This document shows positions 45,832 through 58,700 of a stretch of DNA of 64,000 bases, one piece after another. The notes under the pieces were generated by a model that was given only the letters and a program-made list of their open reading frames with translations, had not been told where the DNA came from and did no database searches. The position numbers and the translations under genes are program-made. Location of the stretch: the NCBI RefSeq assembly GCF_000512585.2, contig NC_089241.1, positions 3,676,001 through 3,740,000 of the forward strand, read 5' to 3'. The first letter of the stretch is position 1, and each line of letters begins with the position of its first letter. This DNA comes from Kwoniella bestiolae CBS 10118 (Eukaryota; Basidiomycota; Tremellomycetes; Tremellales; Cryptococcaceae).

Positions 45832-48718
45832 GATATTTTGCAGGACTGAGCGGAGGATGAAAGGATACGGGAATGGGATGTGGGTGTATGAGGTGAAATG
45901 TGTAGAGTTGTTCTATCTGTTTTCGATTTTGATTTTGATTCTTGTATTCTGTTCAACCTTTTTGTCATTTGTCAGATAAATAGATACGCATAGATCGTAA
46001 GTTTTGGTCCTTGTATAGTCAAATAGAAAATAACCCTTTCCTTTGAATATAACGATACAAATACAAGTCATGATGTATACCACACGTAAATTCATTCGAT
46101 ACGCGACATAATTGTACAGCTGATGTGTGGTGGGATTAGATGTCCGTATTCTACCAAGATATACTTCCTTCATTGAAATCAACGAAACGATGAAGACGGT
46201 AAGACCGTCAAGAAGGATTATGAAAAAAGAGGCAAAATAGCGAAAAAGATCCCATTTGTCTTCACAGCATGATGAGCTGGTAGTAAGAGAGATCGAGGTT
46301 GATATATGCCTTTTAGTTGACTCGTTTCCCGTGGTAAGAGAGGAAATGGTCTTGAGAAAGGCTAGGTGGAAGAGAGGGGAGAGAGGAGAGAAGGTCATCC
46401 TAGAGAACAAAGAAGTCTATCAAACTATGTTGAGGTATGACCTGACTAAAAACAATGATTAGCCGTCTGATACATCTTGATTCCTGATGATAACGATAAT
46501 CATTCTTATGAGAACACGGACACATTAGTAGTCATAGCGAGATCAGTGATAATCAAAACCGGTATCTACATCTGATAACAGATACAATAGCCTTCGATAG
46601 TAAACGAAAGGTAGTAATCCAAGTTCAAGTAAAAATGATGTATAACATTGATAATACAACAAGAACCGACACTAATAAACTAGAGATGTAATCTGACCTT
46701 CCCTCGCTCTTCCCCTCGACATCGAAAGCAGAAGAGCAAACAACCTAAAAGGATGGAGGGAAAGAGAGATAGTAAGATTTGTTATTGGCCCATTCAGGAA
46801 TCGTAATTCGCGGTGGAGAAGCAAATACGAGCAGATGGAGCCGTTGTGTGGTGTGGTCTGGGAGGAGATACATGGAGAGACATGTGCATGGGTGTGGAGC
46901 AGAGAGAGAGGCTGGCAGATCTGAGAGGTACGAGAAGGAAGACACTCAAGGTTGCGTTGAATTGGATTGCGTGATTAGCACGTCTTCCCGATAAGAAGGC
47001 TGGCACGATCGAACAGGATCGACGAACGAAGCTAAAGATTCCAGTAGATGCTAGTGGTGCTAGTGGATATTCGGCGAACGAAGATCGATGGCGTGCAAGG
47101 GATGGTGACATCCCCCTTAATGATCTAAGTCCAAGAATGGAAGAAGGAAATGACGAGAGATGAGCCTTATGGTGCTCATATTCCGAATTTGGAGGGGATG
47201 AGCACGTTCGTAAAAGCTACATCTTGAGGACATGGTGTGATGATGATACCATCTTAGATTGAGTTAACGAAAGAAGGAAAAACGAAATTATCTGATATGA
47301 AGAATCAAAGAAAGAATGAAACAATGAGAACGACGGTATTCCGAAATTTTGATCTGGTGGTGTCGTGCTGGATTTTTTTGGTTCCGCGCCAGTGCGATAA
47401 TTTGGTCGATGTGATGTCGTGCTTTTTCGGCGTTCGCCATTTCTCGCACAATGTAGCGTGCAGGTGTATGTGCTTTCAGAGGTATTCCGAATAATCTTAC
47501 ATCATGGTGTTAATAGATGACGAGCTTGGTTCGGGCAGCCGGAGCTGACGTCTGTTCAGCAGGAAGATAACGAATCTCACTATGTACTACACGGAGAGGT
47601 AGAGGAGAAGAAGAGGAAGACGGGAAAGAATCCGCAAGCAAAGCTTCGGGAGTGAGCGGGATGGGATTGAATTGAACATATGTCGATATCGCCATCTCGG
47701 CCTTCCGAGGTTATTTGGAATAAACAGAAAACACGTGGTTAACCCCGATTGTTATTGATGGTGCAATCTCTCGTCACCAAACCGCGTCTTTATCGCAACG
47801 CACCGCCATATGGTTGCATTTCGAGCACGCCTTGCAAGACTTACCAATACGATCGACCCAGGACGTCTTCCAACTTGGGAAGAGGGAAGAGAAGTCAGGG
47901 GGTGGCGTACGAATAAGAATAAAAACAGATTGACCATATGCTACCTTCCCTTCGATTAGTGCAGTAGCGTGTTATGGCGAAATCCGAAACCATCTGGCTG
48001 AGCCTTCTACAATGGCATTTTCTGACGTGCTCAGCTCGTACTCTTACTATTAGCATGTTCCATATGGGCTGATCAATCGTATCATCCAACGTTCCATACG
48101 GTACACAAAACACACACACACATGCATACATGCACACATACACATATCATCTGATGTTGTTACATGATGACGCGATATCTGTCTCTAGTGCAGATCCCTT
48201 CTCCACAAGATAGAGAATAATTAGGAATCCAGGTTTTATCATTTGCAAAACTCGCAAACCTAATCAATCAATTATCTGGAATACTCTCAATAGTCAGAGT
48301 GGGTACTCGGCCATTACCGATCATTCCATGGGAAAACACCAATTCATTACAAATTCATTACAATTGCTGTCCAAACATTAGAATTCAGTTGTAATCAGAT
48401 TGTACTTGGATGTAATTACTTTTAATTTCGTTATTATTGATCATCCACCTTCCTCCATCCCACATCCTCATTCACGTAAACGCAAATCCTCACTCTCACT
48501 CACACCTCTCAACATCAACCTCATTCCTCTCTCTCAGCACTTCTTCTTGTTTCGCAAACCAAAACTATATCATTAATTCTTGAGCCTTGATCATATTATA
48601 TACTTCCAGTCCACGACTGCCGACAATCACAAATCAAAACGACAAAAAACGAAAAACAACTTGGCACACGACATTCAACCAATATCCCCTCATTGCCACT
48701 CAACTTTACTCGCCAAGA
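45832..48718. other. 2.9-kb region with no well-supported gene
   Basis: Long gap between the Axl2-like gene and MET30. Frames at 45913-46410 (minus) and 46256-46462 (plus) are AT-biased without motifs. A small reverse frame at 47510-47695 is listed separately. CA-rich simple sequence occurs at about 48105-48145, and the last 400 bp are the pyrimidine-rich MET30 leader. Confidence 0.4.
47510..47695 (-). CDS. possible small protein (61 aa or 49 aa)
   Basis: A minus-strand frame (MAISTYVQFNPIPLTPEALL...RTKLVIY) of 61 aa. An internal GTGAG...CAG interval of 36 nt could be removed in frame to leave 49 aa. Codon use and the clean start make it plausible, but I recognise no family and there is no further context. 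It may equally be chance. Confidence 0.25.
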   Translation of the reverse strand: MAISTYVQFNPIPLTPEALLADSFPSSSSSPLPLRVVHSEIRYLPAEQTSAPAARTKLVIY

Positions 48719-51488
48719 ATGGCGTCTCCACCAGCTTCAGCACCTGCCAACATGTCTTCCTTCCCCGTCGCCTCCTCCTCACGCACCAATGGACCTCCTC
48801 CAGTACATCCCTACCCTGCGCAGGAGACGGAGTTAGATGTCATCCCTACACGAGCTGGAAGGAAGTTATGCGTTAGACATAAGCAGATGGCTAATCAGAA
48901 TGTCAATGAGAAATTACAACGAGTGAGTCTCTTTGAGCTGTATTTTTGGTAGAGCATGAAAGAGATGGGTTAGATGGCTAATGCGTTGGTGTAGTCGCTT
49001 GATAATCTTTCTCAATCTGAAAGAGCAGCTATAACCTCAATGTGGTCGACGTTCTCCAATGCACCGCATGGGAAGAGGAAATTGATATTGGAAGGTATCC
49101 TTACCATGTGCTGCTTGTGAGTTTGAACATTAATGGGTATCCCTTCTACAAAGTGCAATATACTAAATCTTGCTCATTTTTAGCTCCCAACTATCCCACT
49201 TATCCGATTCACTCAACCAAATCATCCGTATCGACCCCTTCTCCCTCTTACCTCGAGAAACCTCGCTCCGAATTCTTGGATATCTTGATGCCTTCTCCCT
49301 CGGCCGAGCAGCGCAAGTCAGCAAATCTTGGAAAGCCTTGGCGGATGATGACTTGTTGTGGAGGAGGATGTGTGGACAACATATAGATAGGAAGTGCGAA
49401 AAGTGCGGATGGGGATTACCATTATTGGAAAGAAAGAGATTGAGGGTAGAATTGAAAGATCGAAGTCCAGCTACACTCGTCAATCATGATCACTCGCATG
49501 ACCATCATCATGATCATGATCATTTGGGAGTAGGACCGTCAACCTCAAAAGTCATTACCAGAAACGATGTCTTATCTGGATCGATAACAGCAAACACAAT
49601 AGCCAACCCCGGTCCTCCAGATGCAGGTGAAATAGGGTTGAAATCCTGTGATATGCCTGCGATGTATCAATCATCCCCTCAATTCTCTCTCAAGAGAAGC
49701 GCACCTTCCACCCCCGAGTCGTTACCCTCAAAGAAGAGTAAAGTAAAAGATAGTGATACGGAAGAAGAGTTGATTTCTTCGGCCTCGGCTGCTGCTGGTC
49801 ATTTGACCAGAGATGTGAGGTTGACAAGACCATGGAAGACTGTTTATTGTGAACGATTGATGGTGGAGAGGAATTGGAGAAAGGGGAGGTTCAATCACAG
49901 ATTACTTCGAGTGAGTCAACTTCACATTGCTAGTTGAAGACCGAAAGCTGACATACTGTGAAATAGGGTCACACCGACGGAGTAATGTGTCTTCAATACC
50001 ACACTGCACTTACCAACCCCTCCTATCCCGTCCTCATCACCGGTTCCTACGATCGTTCAGTCCGAGTATGGAACCTCGACACGGGCGAAGAGGTCCGAAC
50101 CCTCACTGGTCACACTCGAGCTGTCCGAGCGCTCCAATTCGACCAGATGCTATTGTTCACTGGTGCCATGGACGGTACAGTCCGAATGTGGAATTGGCGA
50201 GCTGGTGAATGTCTCAGAGTGATGGATGGACATACCGACGGAGTCATCTCATTGAACTATAATGGATACCTCTTAGCTTCCGGTTCAGCCGACTCAACCA
50301 TCCAAGTATGGAATTTCCGATCCGGTAACAAATTCACCCTTCGTGGCCATGAAGAATGGGTCAACAGCGTTGTACTGTGGGATGGGAAATCATCTCCATC
50401 AGATGTTGATCCGACTTTACCACCGAGTTTCACTCAGGCCGTTTCATCCAGATGCTCCAAAGCCAAGTCCCCCGGAGTGAATTCAAATGATAATGGTCAA
50501 CCTGATATCGATGTTGGAGCGATGCTCTTCTCAGCTTCCGACGATGGGACGATCAAATTGTGGGACCTTACTTCCCAGAGCTGTGTAAGGACTTTTGAGG
50601 GCCATAAAGCCCAGGTTCAAAGTATGAAGATTCTCATGGTGGATATGTCTGAAGAAGAGATCAACGAACGCGATAGATTATCAAGAAGACAACAGAACCG
50701 ACAACTTACCCCACCCGGAAACTTGGGATTTGTATCAGCCAATCAATACGGCTCACCACCTCAAAATGCTATCGATCTCCCTAACGTAGACGCCCCTGAG
50801 GGATTTGACCCGGTCGAGCACAGAGGTAGATCCAGAGAGGCAGCTATCCAACCTAGAGTGTACGTCCATTCCCCAGACAATAAAGAGAACAAAGAAAGGG
50901 ATAGATCAAGGGGAAGAGAGAAGAAGGCCATCTTGGCTACTGGTTCGCTGGATGGGACAGTCAAGATTTGGGATGTGGATTCGGGCAAAGAGCAGTCTAC
51001 GTTATTTGGGCATATTGAGGGTGTCTGGTCGGTGGATATTGATGCGTTGAGATTGGTTTCTGCTTCTCATGGTGGGTGACGTCTCCTTCTCTTACGTCCA
51101 AACTATATTCAAAGTCATGAGAGGATGACTAAGCTGATCGATTTGGATGACTTATAGACCGTACAATCAAAGTATGGGATAGGGAATCAGGTCAATGTGT
51201 ACAGACTCTCGTAGGACACCGAGGTGCAGTCACGTCATTGCAATTAAGCGACGATATGATGGTCTCTGGATCAGGTCAGTTGCCCCCGTCCACTTGGATT
51301 ATGTTACGATAGGTAGGAATTAGGCTGATTCAATGAGATTTGTTACGATAGACGACGGTGATGTGATGGTATGGAATTTCGCACCTAATTCCAACGGTAG
51401 CAACAACAACAATGTGGTTGGCGGTAATTCCACGCCAATGTCTTTGGCGGCATCGCAACAAGGTAATATCACGCCTATTGCAGAATAA
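48719..51488 (+). CDS. MET30: MET30/SconB F-box WD40 ubiquitin-ligase subunit
   Basis: Substrate receptor of an SCF ubiquitin ligase that controls sulfur-amino-acid metabolism and the cell cycle (yeast Met30, Aspergillus SconB). Six exons (48719-48922, 48995-49116, 49184-49910, 49967-51071, 51158-51274, 51352-51488) give 803 aa. The N-terminal block LCVRHKQMANQNVNEKLQR and ILTMCCFSQLSHLSDSL are specific to this family. The F-box follows (IDPFSLLPRETSLRILGYLD, then QVSKSWKALADDDLLWRRMC), then RKCEKCGWGLPLL. Seven WD40 repeats start with GHTDGVMCLQYH and end at SGSDDGDVMVWNF. The linker between F-box and propeller carries a His/Asp-rich stretch at about residues 209-223, and about 100 extra residues lie between two WD repeats. 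Confidence 0.94.
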
Positions 51489-51890
51489 GCAGGGGACGAC
51501 CTCGAGAAGGGGAAAGAGCTCTGAAGAGAAGTGAGCTTGGGGGTTGATAAAACCATAAATGAAATACATAATTTATCAATTCTTGAAATTCTTGTAGGGA
51601 GAACGAAGTGGGATAACCCTATATTTTATCTTGTATTTGTAAACTCATTTATACCTTATTGTATATATCCTGATTATTTTATTGTATATCCGTTGTTCAT
51701 ACCATATAAAGTAAAGTAAAGTAAAGTAAAGTAATCATTATCTATCGGAGCCAATGATCGAAGGGAAGATCAGCTCTAAGTAAAGTTCAGTAGGCTGTTG
51801 GGTGGAGTAAGGCGATAAGATATGCATCAAAGAATATCATGTCTATATCTTCTACTACAGTACATACCACGTAATAGCATGAATCCCTGT
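51489..51890. other. intergenic between convergent MET30 and MED16
   Basis: About 400 bp of AT-rich shared 3' sequence. It includes a (TAAAG)5 repeat at 51707-51731. No gene. Confidence 0.5.
51707..51731 (+). repeat. (TAAAG)5 pentamer repeat
   Basis: Five perfect tandem copies of TAAAG lie in the 3' region between MET30 and MED16. Confidence 0.85.
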
Positions 51891-54800
51891 TCACTTCGAT
51901 ACCCATCTCACCCAGTTCCCCCCACATAAACAGCGCTTGAACCCTTCTTTCCACCCTAACCAAGGCGAGATATCTCCTCTGCCCGAGTTCCCACCCATCA
52001 CACTGAGCGACCCCAATTCTTCAGTCATACCCTCGCACCTCTCACATTTGACGCGACTATCCGAAGACGAGGAGAGAGGGAGATAAGTGATCGAATCGTA
52101 TACCTGGCTCGTACTTGTATTCGACAGGAACAAGTCGGATGAATTCGGCAGATTTTCAATTATCTTTGGTAAATGATCTTTCAGGGGGACGAGAGATAAT
52201 GTGTATAAACAATTATTGAGGGTATCTTGAGGGATATCTCTGGTCGATACTGCAACCGCAAAAGGTACAAATCAGCACCCTCGATCTCTTGATCTCCATC
52301 ACTCATTCTCAACGGTGTTCACCCCCTCTCCGCCTCTTCTGGACTACCACCGTCTCCTTTTGTTTCTGCTTCGACAGAAATAAGATTGTGATGATCACTC
52401 ACATCCTTCCAACGCCTTCCCCCACTGCATCAAATCCACCCCATTCGCATACGCCACATCCCGTATCCTATCCCTAGCAATGATAGTAGCCATCGCATCT
52501 CTCTTCAGTGGGGCCGGCAGGACTTTACTCTCAGGCTGCAAGATCGGTCTGTCCAGTCTATCCAGGAAGCCTATCAACGTGTTGAGCTGGGAGAGCAGCT
52601 TGATCACCAGTTGACGATATCCTAGTTGAAGTAGGATGATGGTCGAGGAAGGCTGTTCGAGGTCTATATCATCGGATGCGGAATATTCCATCTGAGCACC
52701 TAGGAGGATGAGCTCTCGCATTGAAGTTGAGATGTGGTTGATGGACCATTCCATTAGACCTATGAGGGGCCAGATCGAGTCTATGTGTGAAACAGGACTA
52801 TCAGCTGTACTCTATCGGGATGCATTACAGATCAGCTAACCCAGATCAAAGGTTATTTTCCCATCTTCCTCGAAGATCGCACATCTATCAACTAGATTAC
52901 TAGCCTCCTTCAATCGCAGGATATCACTAGCAAGGTCAAGGCGAGGATCGTCCGTCAAGCTATAAATGCCGAAGGGTCTTCATGTCAGCTGGGTCTCTAG
53001 GGCATCTACCGCCTTGCCCAGCTCACCTAAACAAGGCTATTTGCACCCTCAACAACAGACCCAACTCGTCTATGTCCACTTGGTCCATAGACAGCTTGTA
53101 AGTCTGTTCACTAATCTCTGCTATGAGGTCTGATACGGAGATTGTCATCAGCTGAAGTCGTCGACGGTTGAATTGACCGGCAACTGACCTTTACGTTTCC
53201 CAACTCCCGTTGCACCAATCGCAGATCTCATCACGTCTGACCAATCCACTCCATCTTTCTCAGCCAGTATGATGGACGTGGCAGCATCGACCGCTAGCGA
53301 GCTTTCGGTAGATGGTTCAGCAAGAGTAGGTTGACCTGTATCAGACACAGTCAGAGTCACCCAGACTGCAAAAGGAAACGAATTACGGGCGACTCACCGT
53401 CTAATCGAGGAACGACCACCAAGGCAGGCGCAGCCTCTTTACCTATCACAGCGACCAAACCCGATTGACCCCTCGAGACACCCTGGCTCACAACCAAACC
53501 AAGATCGACCTCCCCCCTTAGCTCGTCCAGGTCGATCGGGTCTCCCACCGTTGTCCACTGATCTGCCAGCAGGTTTAAGTGTATCAAAGAAAGTCCAGAA
53601 GGCTGAGAGATGATGGCTAGGGCTAGAGAGTACGGTGGGAGGGATGATAAGGGATGCAAAGCGAGTATGGAAGTATTGGTAGGGGAAGCGTAGTGATGTA
53701 CTGGTCGAGGTACGGTTGACTGTATATATTGGTATATCTAGTGTAAGCTGAATGTTCGTACCACCACACGAACAACGTGAGGAAATGAGAGCAAGATCTA
53801 ACTCACCCAATCCCAGGAAGATACCATCTCCCCATTCCCAGAGGAGATATCATTGAACCCCTGAGCCAGTTCTATCTCTCTCCGCTCGAACGAATGAACT
53901 TGAATGCGAGTACGACAAGCGGATGACGAGGAGGTAAAAGCTATGAATAAAAAGAGGAAACAATTAAACTACAGATCGCTGACTGAGTAAAGATATATCT
54001 CACAAGTATCATTGAATATCAGAACAGCTCCTACTCTCTCCACATCCTTTTCATCTTTCTTGTTTGAACCATCGCCATCACCATCTACCTGCATCCCGTT
54101 GATTTTCTCTTTCTTGAAACCCGTACTGTCCTCATGGTGCAACGAAACAAATACGACACTCTGCAATTCCTCTCTATACTCCTCCCCATTCTCGGCGAAA
54201 GGAATCTTCTCAACTCTGGGTAAAGTAGGCATAGGGATACATTGTAGATCTGAGCCAAACAACGCCAATGAAAGATGGTCAAAATTCCATCAGCACCAAT
54301 GTCATACAATAGGGAAGGATTGGATCGACTACTTCAGGAAGTGGAAGGGGAATCATCACTTACAGATCTTTCCAAACTTGTCTCGTCCAACTTCCACCCT
54401 CCCCACCCCCCTCTCGCCCACTTCGTCCTCCCACCCCACCCAAATCCCCGTATTGTTCGGTATCAACCCCGTCCATCCCCTCCTTATCCTGAATCCTTCA
54501 GGTGTAAACCCATCGGCAGAGTTGGACGCGATATGATATCGTCGATGAATGGGTGAGGTGAGGTATGTCATAGTCCACGAAGTGATCTGACCGTTGAGTA
54601 CGGGGGTGGGGTAGAAATACAGTAGAGACGTTTCCAACAACACGATAAATGAGGGTCCATTCTCTAATTCGTAATTCACATCTAACGGATTGGGACCAGC
54701 AGATCTTGAACGTGAGGATGTCAAATGCGTGCGAGGCGGGTAAAGGTGGGGGATTGATATAGGAGGGGAGGGGAGGGCGAAGGTCGATAGGGGTATTATA

Positions 54801-55269
54801 GTATTTGAGATGGAAGTGGGTGAGAGGAGCTGGTCGGAATTGTAGATTGCCAGTGTCCCTCTTGTATCGGCGGTGGGGGTGGCATGAAAGACTGTGGTCC
54901 ATTGTCCGTCTGGCGAGGTCGATATCTGTTCACCTGGGGGAAGGATCGAGGGGAAGGTGAGTCGTTTGGGATGGGAAGAGGAGAATATGGAAGAGGTAAG
55001 GTATCCTTGAGTGTTGGTTGAGGATGGTGTTGGGTAGATTAGGGTTGATGTACTTGGATGGATAGCTCCTCTGGGACTATCACAGACACGACGACCATCA
55101 GTATCAATACACTCGCAATACCAAAGAAAGAAACAGGGGCGAGGGACAAATGAGCTTACTTCGAACGTAAATGAGGTACTTCGTTGGCCAACCTCCTCAT
55201 TCGCCTCAAACCAGCTTTCGAGGTTTCTCCTGCGTTTCCATCGATATCAGGCTCGTTGTCGCCGTCCAT
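51891..55269 (-). CDS. MED16: Mediator complex subunit 16 (MED16/Sin4-like)
   Basis: Probable tail-module subunit of Mediator, linking activators to RNA polymerase II. Ten minus-strand exons give 882 aa: 55269-55160, 55076-54364, 54249-54004, 53940-53807, 53737-53398, 53335-53189, 53129-53027, 52959-52841, 52780-52403, 52249-51891. The N-terminal 450 residues look like a beta-propeller (GEQISTSPDGQWTTVFH; GTLAIYNSDQ; TGIWVGW; AVLIFNDT). The helical C-terminal half includes WPLIGLMEWSINHISTSMRE. The protein ends with VKCERCEGMTEE...WLGWKEGFKRCLCGGNWVRW, a CxxC plus CxCGGxW zinc-like motif seen at MED16 C-termini. The assignment rests on this ending and the overall layout, since MED16 diverges fast. 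Confidence 0.75.
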
Positions 55270-55717
55270 CGTGACTCGAGTTAATTATGAAGGTACGATA
55301 GCAGAAGGATCAAGGTGAAGTAAAAGTCTTGTGACACGAAGTTGATATTTGTCTCTATTTCATTTCGATCATTTACATTTCACCGAGATATTGATACTGA
55401 GCATGTTGATAACGGGATCAAATCTCGATACTTGCTGCACAATCAATCTTCTTACAAACATAAGGACATGCAATGATGATGAATTGGGATATCGTGCAGT
55501 CACTTAGGTAAATAGCAGCAGTCAGAAATCACCATGCATTGAATTAGCATATGTTGGTTTCGGAAATGTATTTGTAAAAATCTATCTACAAGTTGTATAT
55601 TAATTGGAAATTTGGTATCATCATTCAAAAGAAAACAGAAACAGGAAACAGAAGAAGAATCGTTAAAACACCTGCCCAGCTATATACTCCTACACCCATC
55701 CCCATCCGTTACCATAC
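55270..55717. other. MED16 promoter / KAP123 3' flank
   Basis: About 450 bp of AT-rich sequence between two genes on the minus strand. No gene is seen. Confidence 0.5.
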
Positions 55718-58700
55718 CTAGAACCCAGCAGCAGCGACCTTATCCGGGACCTGTGATTTCAAGTGGTCAATCAAAGCTCTCAACTCAGCCTTGGTTTCGT
55801 CGGTAGTATCGTCCGCATGCGAAGGATCAAGCAAGACATAGTGGAATGCCTGGAGCAAGTGGTCAATGTGAGGCATCAACACCTGTGGGGAATTCCTGAA
55901 TGTCGCGAACAAGGCTCCGTACACCGCTCGGTTCTCTAGAGGATCAAATCGTAGTGGTAAGACAGATACCAAGACGGATATCACCTGATCCAAAGGAAGG
56001 GCGTTGGGGTTCTTGGTTACCATCCTTGCGACCGCTCCGGCGGCGTTGTCTCGGGCGTTGTACACTGCTGGAGCGGAGTGTTCGGCAGGTGAGAAGAATG
56101 GTTGAAGGGCTGTGAGGAGGGGTTGGTAGTTTGATGAGAGGTCTGTTTCGGAGTTCTCGATGAGGACACCAGCAGCGAAAGCGGCGTTGGATCGTACATC
56201 GGCTTCTTCGTCGACTAATCCTCGGGAGATTATTTGTAAGAGTGGCTGCGAGAATCATCGTAATCAACATTCGAATCTTAGAAAGCAATAGTGGTGGGTG
56301 AGATGACCAATGCTTACCTGAGTGAAAGTGGTAACACCGCCCTTCAAGCCAACGATGACCTCACCGAGCGAACCAATAGCCATAGATCTCTCAGACTGAG
56401 TTCGCTTAGGTTCAGTGTACTTGGCGATGAGAGGCAAGACCTGGCCGAAAGCTTGAGCGAAATCTGGTCCAAGGACAGAAGCCATGGCGCCGAAGACATC
56501 CGCAGCGTTGGACACAAGCGCAGACTCGTACTCTGATGAATCGGCATCGACACCGACGTTCTCGTCGTCTCCATCGGGATCTTGTTGACATAATGATTTC
56601 TTCTCAAGGATCTCGATAGCGAAGGTGGCTACTTCGTCGAGGTGGCCTTCAACGAGAGCAGGACCACACTTGTTCATGGTGTCGGCAAGCTCGGCGCACA
56701 TGAGGATGACGACGGATCTGCAGACAGTTGACTGATCAGCATTTGTCCTGACGTTGTCATTTTGAGCTCGAAGTCATCAGGATCGAAGTATGGGATCAGA
56801 TAAAATATATAAAGTAGCCTCAAGAACACTTTTTGTGTTTCGGAGTGAGCTGAGTTAAGATTATCATCACGTATGGGGAATTCGGGTGGGCAGGATGAGG
56901 GTTAACGGGGAGATAATCGATCAAAGACCGGGAACGGAAACAATCACAACCAAGAGAAATCGAGAAGGTCAACTCACTTGTCATCTTCAGTCTTCCAAGC
57001 TTCGAAGATGGGAGGCAGTACCATCTCGACAATCTTCTTGACGTGCTCGTGGAAAGGTATTCGCTACAAATTCACTATAAGCTAGACGTCGCAACCGAAG
57101 ATGAACAACAACTTACGACGTGAGCTCCAGGCTGCCATTCAGCAGGTTCCGACAAGTCGTACATAGTCTTGATGAATGCGAAGAGCGCCCCGACAGCAGA
57201 CTTCCTGATACCCTCGTAGTAGTGGTCCAACAACTCCACTAGTACTTTAACAGTCTCCTCGACATAAGGCATGAAAGCGGACTTGGTAGCTGAGAACAGC
57301 TCTCCAATCGTATCGGCCGCTACTTCCTTTTCGATAGCGACGGCAGAGTTCACTTTAGAGAACATCTGTTCCAAAGCTGCCAAGTCGGTCTCATCCTCCT
57401 CGTCATCTCCTAGATCTTCTCCATCCTTGGATGAGACACCGGTAGTGAATGCCTCGGCCAATGCGGAGGGGTTGGATGATCCTCCCTCACCATCGTTGAG
57501 GAACTCATCGGCAGATTCATCTTGTTGGCATGAGGCGATCAATGCAGGAACACATTGTGGCAAGTATTGAGAGAATTCTCCCTCGAACACCTGTGCCATG
57601 ACTCCGAAGAAGATGAACGATGATTCTCTTAATCTGGAGTTGTCCATTGTCAAAGCTTCGAAAGCGGCTTTCATCAATCCCTCGAAGTAGGGTCTGAACA
57701 CATCGGCACCGACCGCATCAGCGATGGTACCGATAGTGTCGGTAGCTACACCTCGGAGATCGGATTCTTCATCGGAAGCTTGAAGTTGAAGGAAGGGTAC
57801 CAATCGTTTGATGGTTTGGTCAAAGTATGGCACGAACTTCTCCTTGGCGGCGTGAGCGGCAGAACCAATAGCTCCGGTGACGGTGATCTTGACAGCGATG
57901 GAACCGGTTTCGAGAAGGACGAGGAGTCGTTCCATGAGGAGAGTGAGGTAGTTGACAATGTCGTCACCGAGGATCTCGAGGTACGAGTCAAGACATGTAC
58001 AAGCGTTCTTTTGGGTGGAGGGGTCTACGATGAGGTTGAAGAGGATCTGGAGCGATCCAATCAGCTAAAGTGGATATTTGTTAACAGAGTAGCTGATGCT
58101 TACAGGGACAATGACTGAGTGTCGAGTAGCACATTCCTCGGCTAACCATTCACAAAGACAGCCGAGGGCGATACAAGCGGCCTTCCTGACGATGACTTCA
58201 CCGTCCTGGAGACCACCTTCGATGACCGGCCAGAGTTGGTCAACGTGCGGTCGGATGTATTCACTGCATCCTTCGACGGAGACACCGAAAGCCATAAGAG
58301 CGGACTTCCTCATTCGAGCATCACCACCCATGTAGACTTGGAGTTGTTGGGTGAGGACAGGGAAGACTTGTTGAGGTGGGAGGGCTTGAGCGAGGTTATC
58401 GAGAGTTCGGAAGGCAAGTCGAGAAGGCGAGTCTTCATCGACATCCTCGGGGTCATCTTCACATCCGATAGGTAAGAGACCTTCGACAATGGGTTTGGCA
58501 AGACCAAGAGCTTGGACTTTGCTCTTTTTGCTGTACGGCATTGTCAGCTATCATTCGAGAAGTGCTTAAAGATGCAGCTGAGTACTCACTATCGAACAAC
58601 CCATGAGAGGACGTTAAGAGCACCACATCTCATCTCATCGTCCACTTCCTTGTTTCCAGCTACACCAAGGAAGAATTGTACCAATTCGGCAACGTGCTTG

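Noticed and set aside
45913..46410. 165-codon reverse frame
   Set aside because: AT-biased composition with no domain; it lies in the 3' region of the Axl2-like gene.
47759..47930. short forward frame of about 55 codons (MVQSLVTKPRL...)
   Set aside because: Too short and without homology that I recognise; an overlapping reverse frame is equally long.
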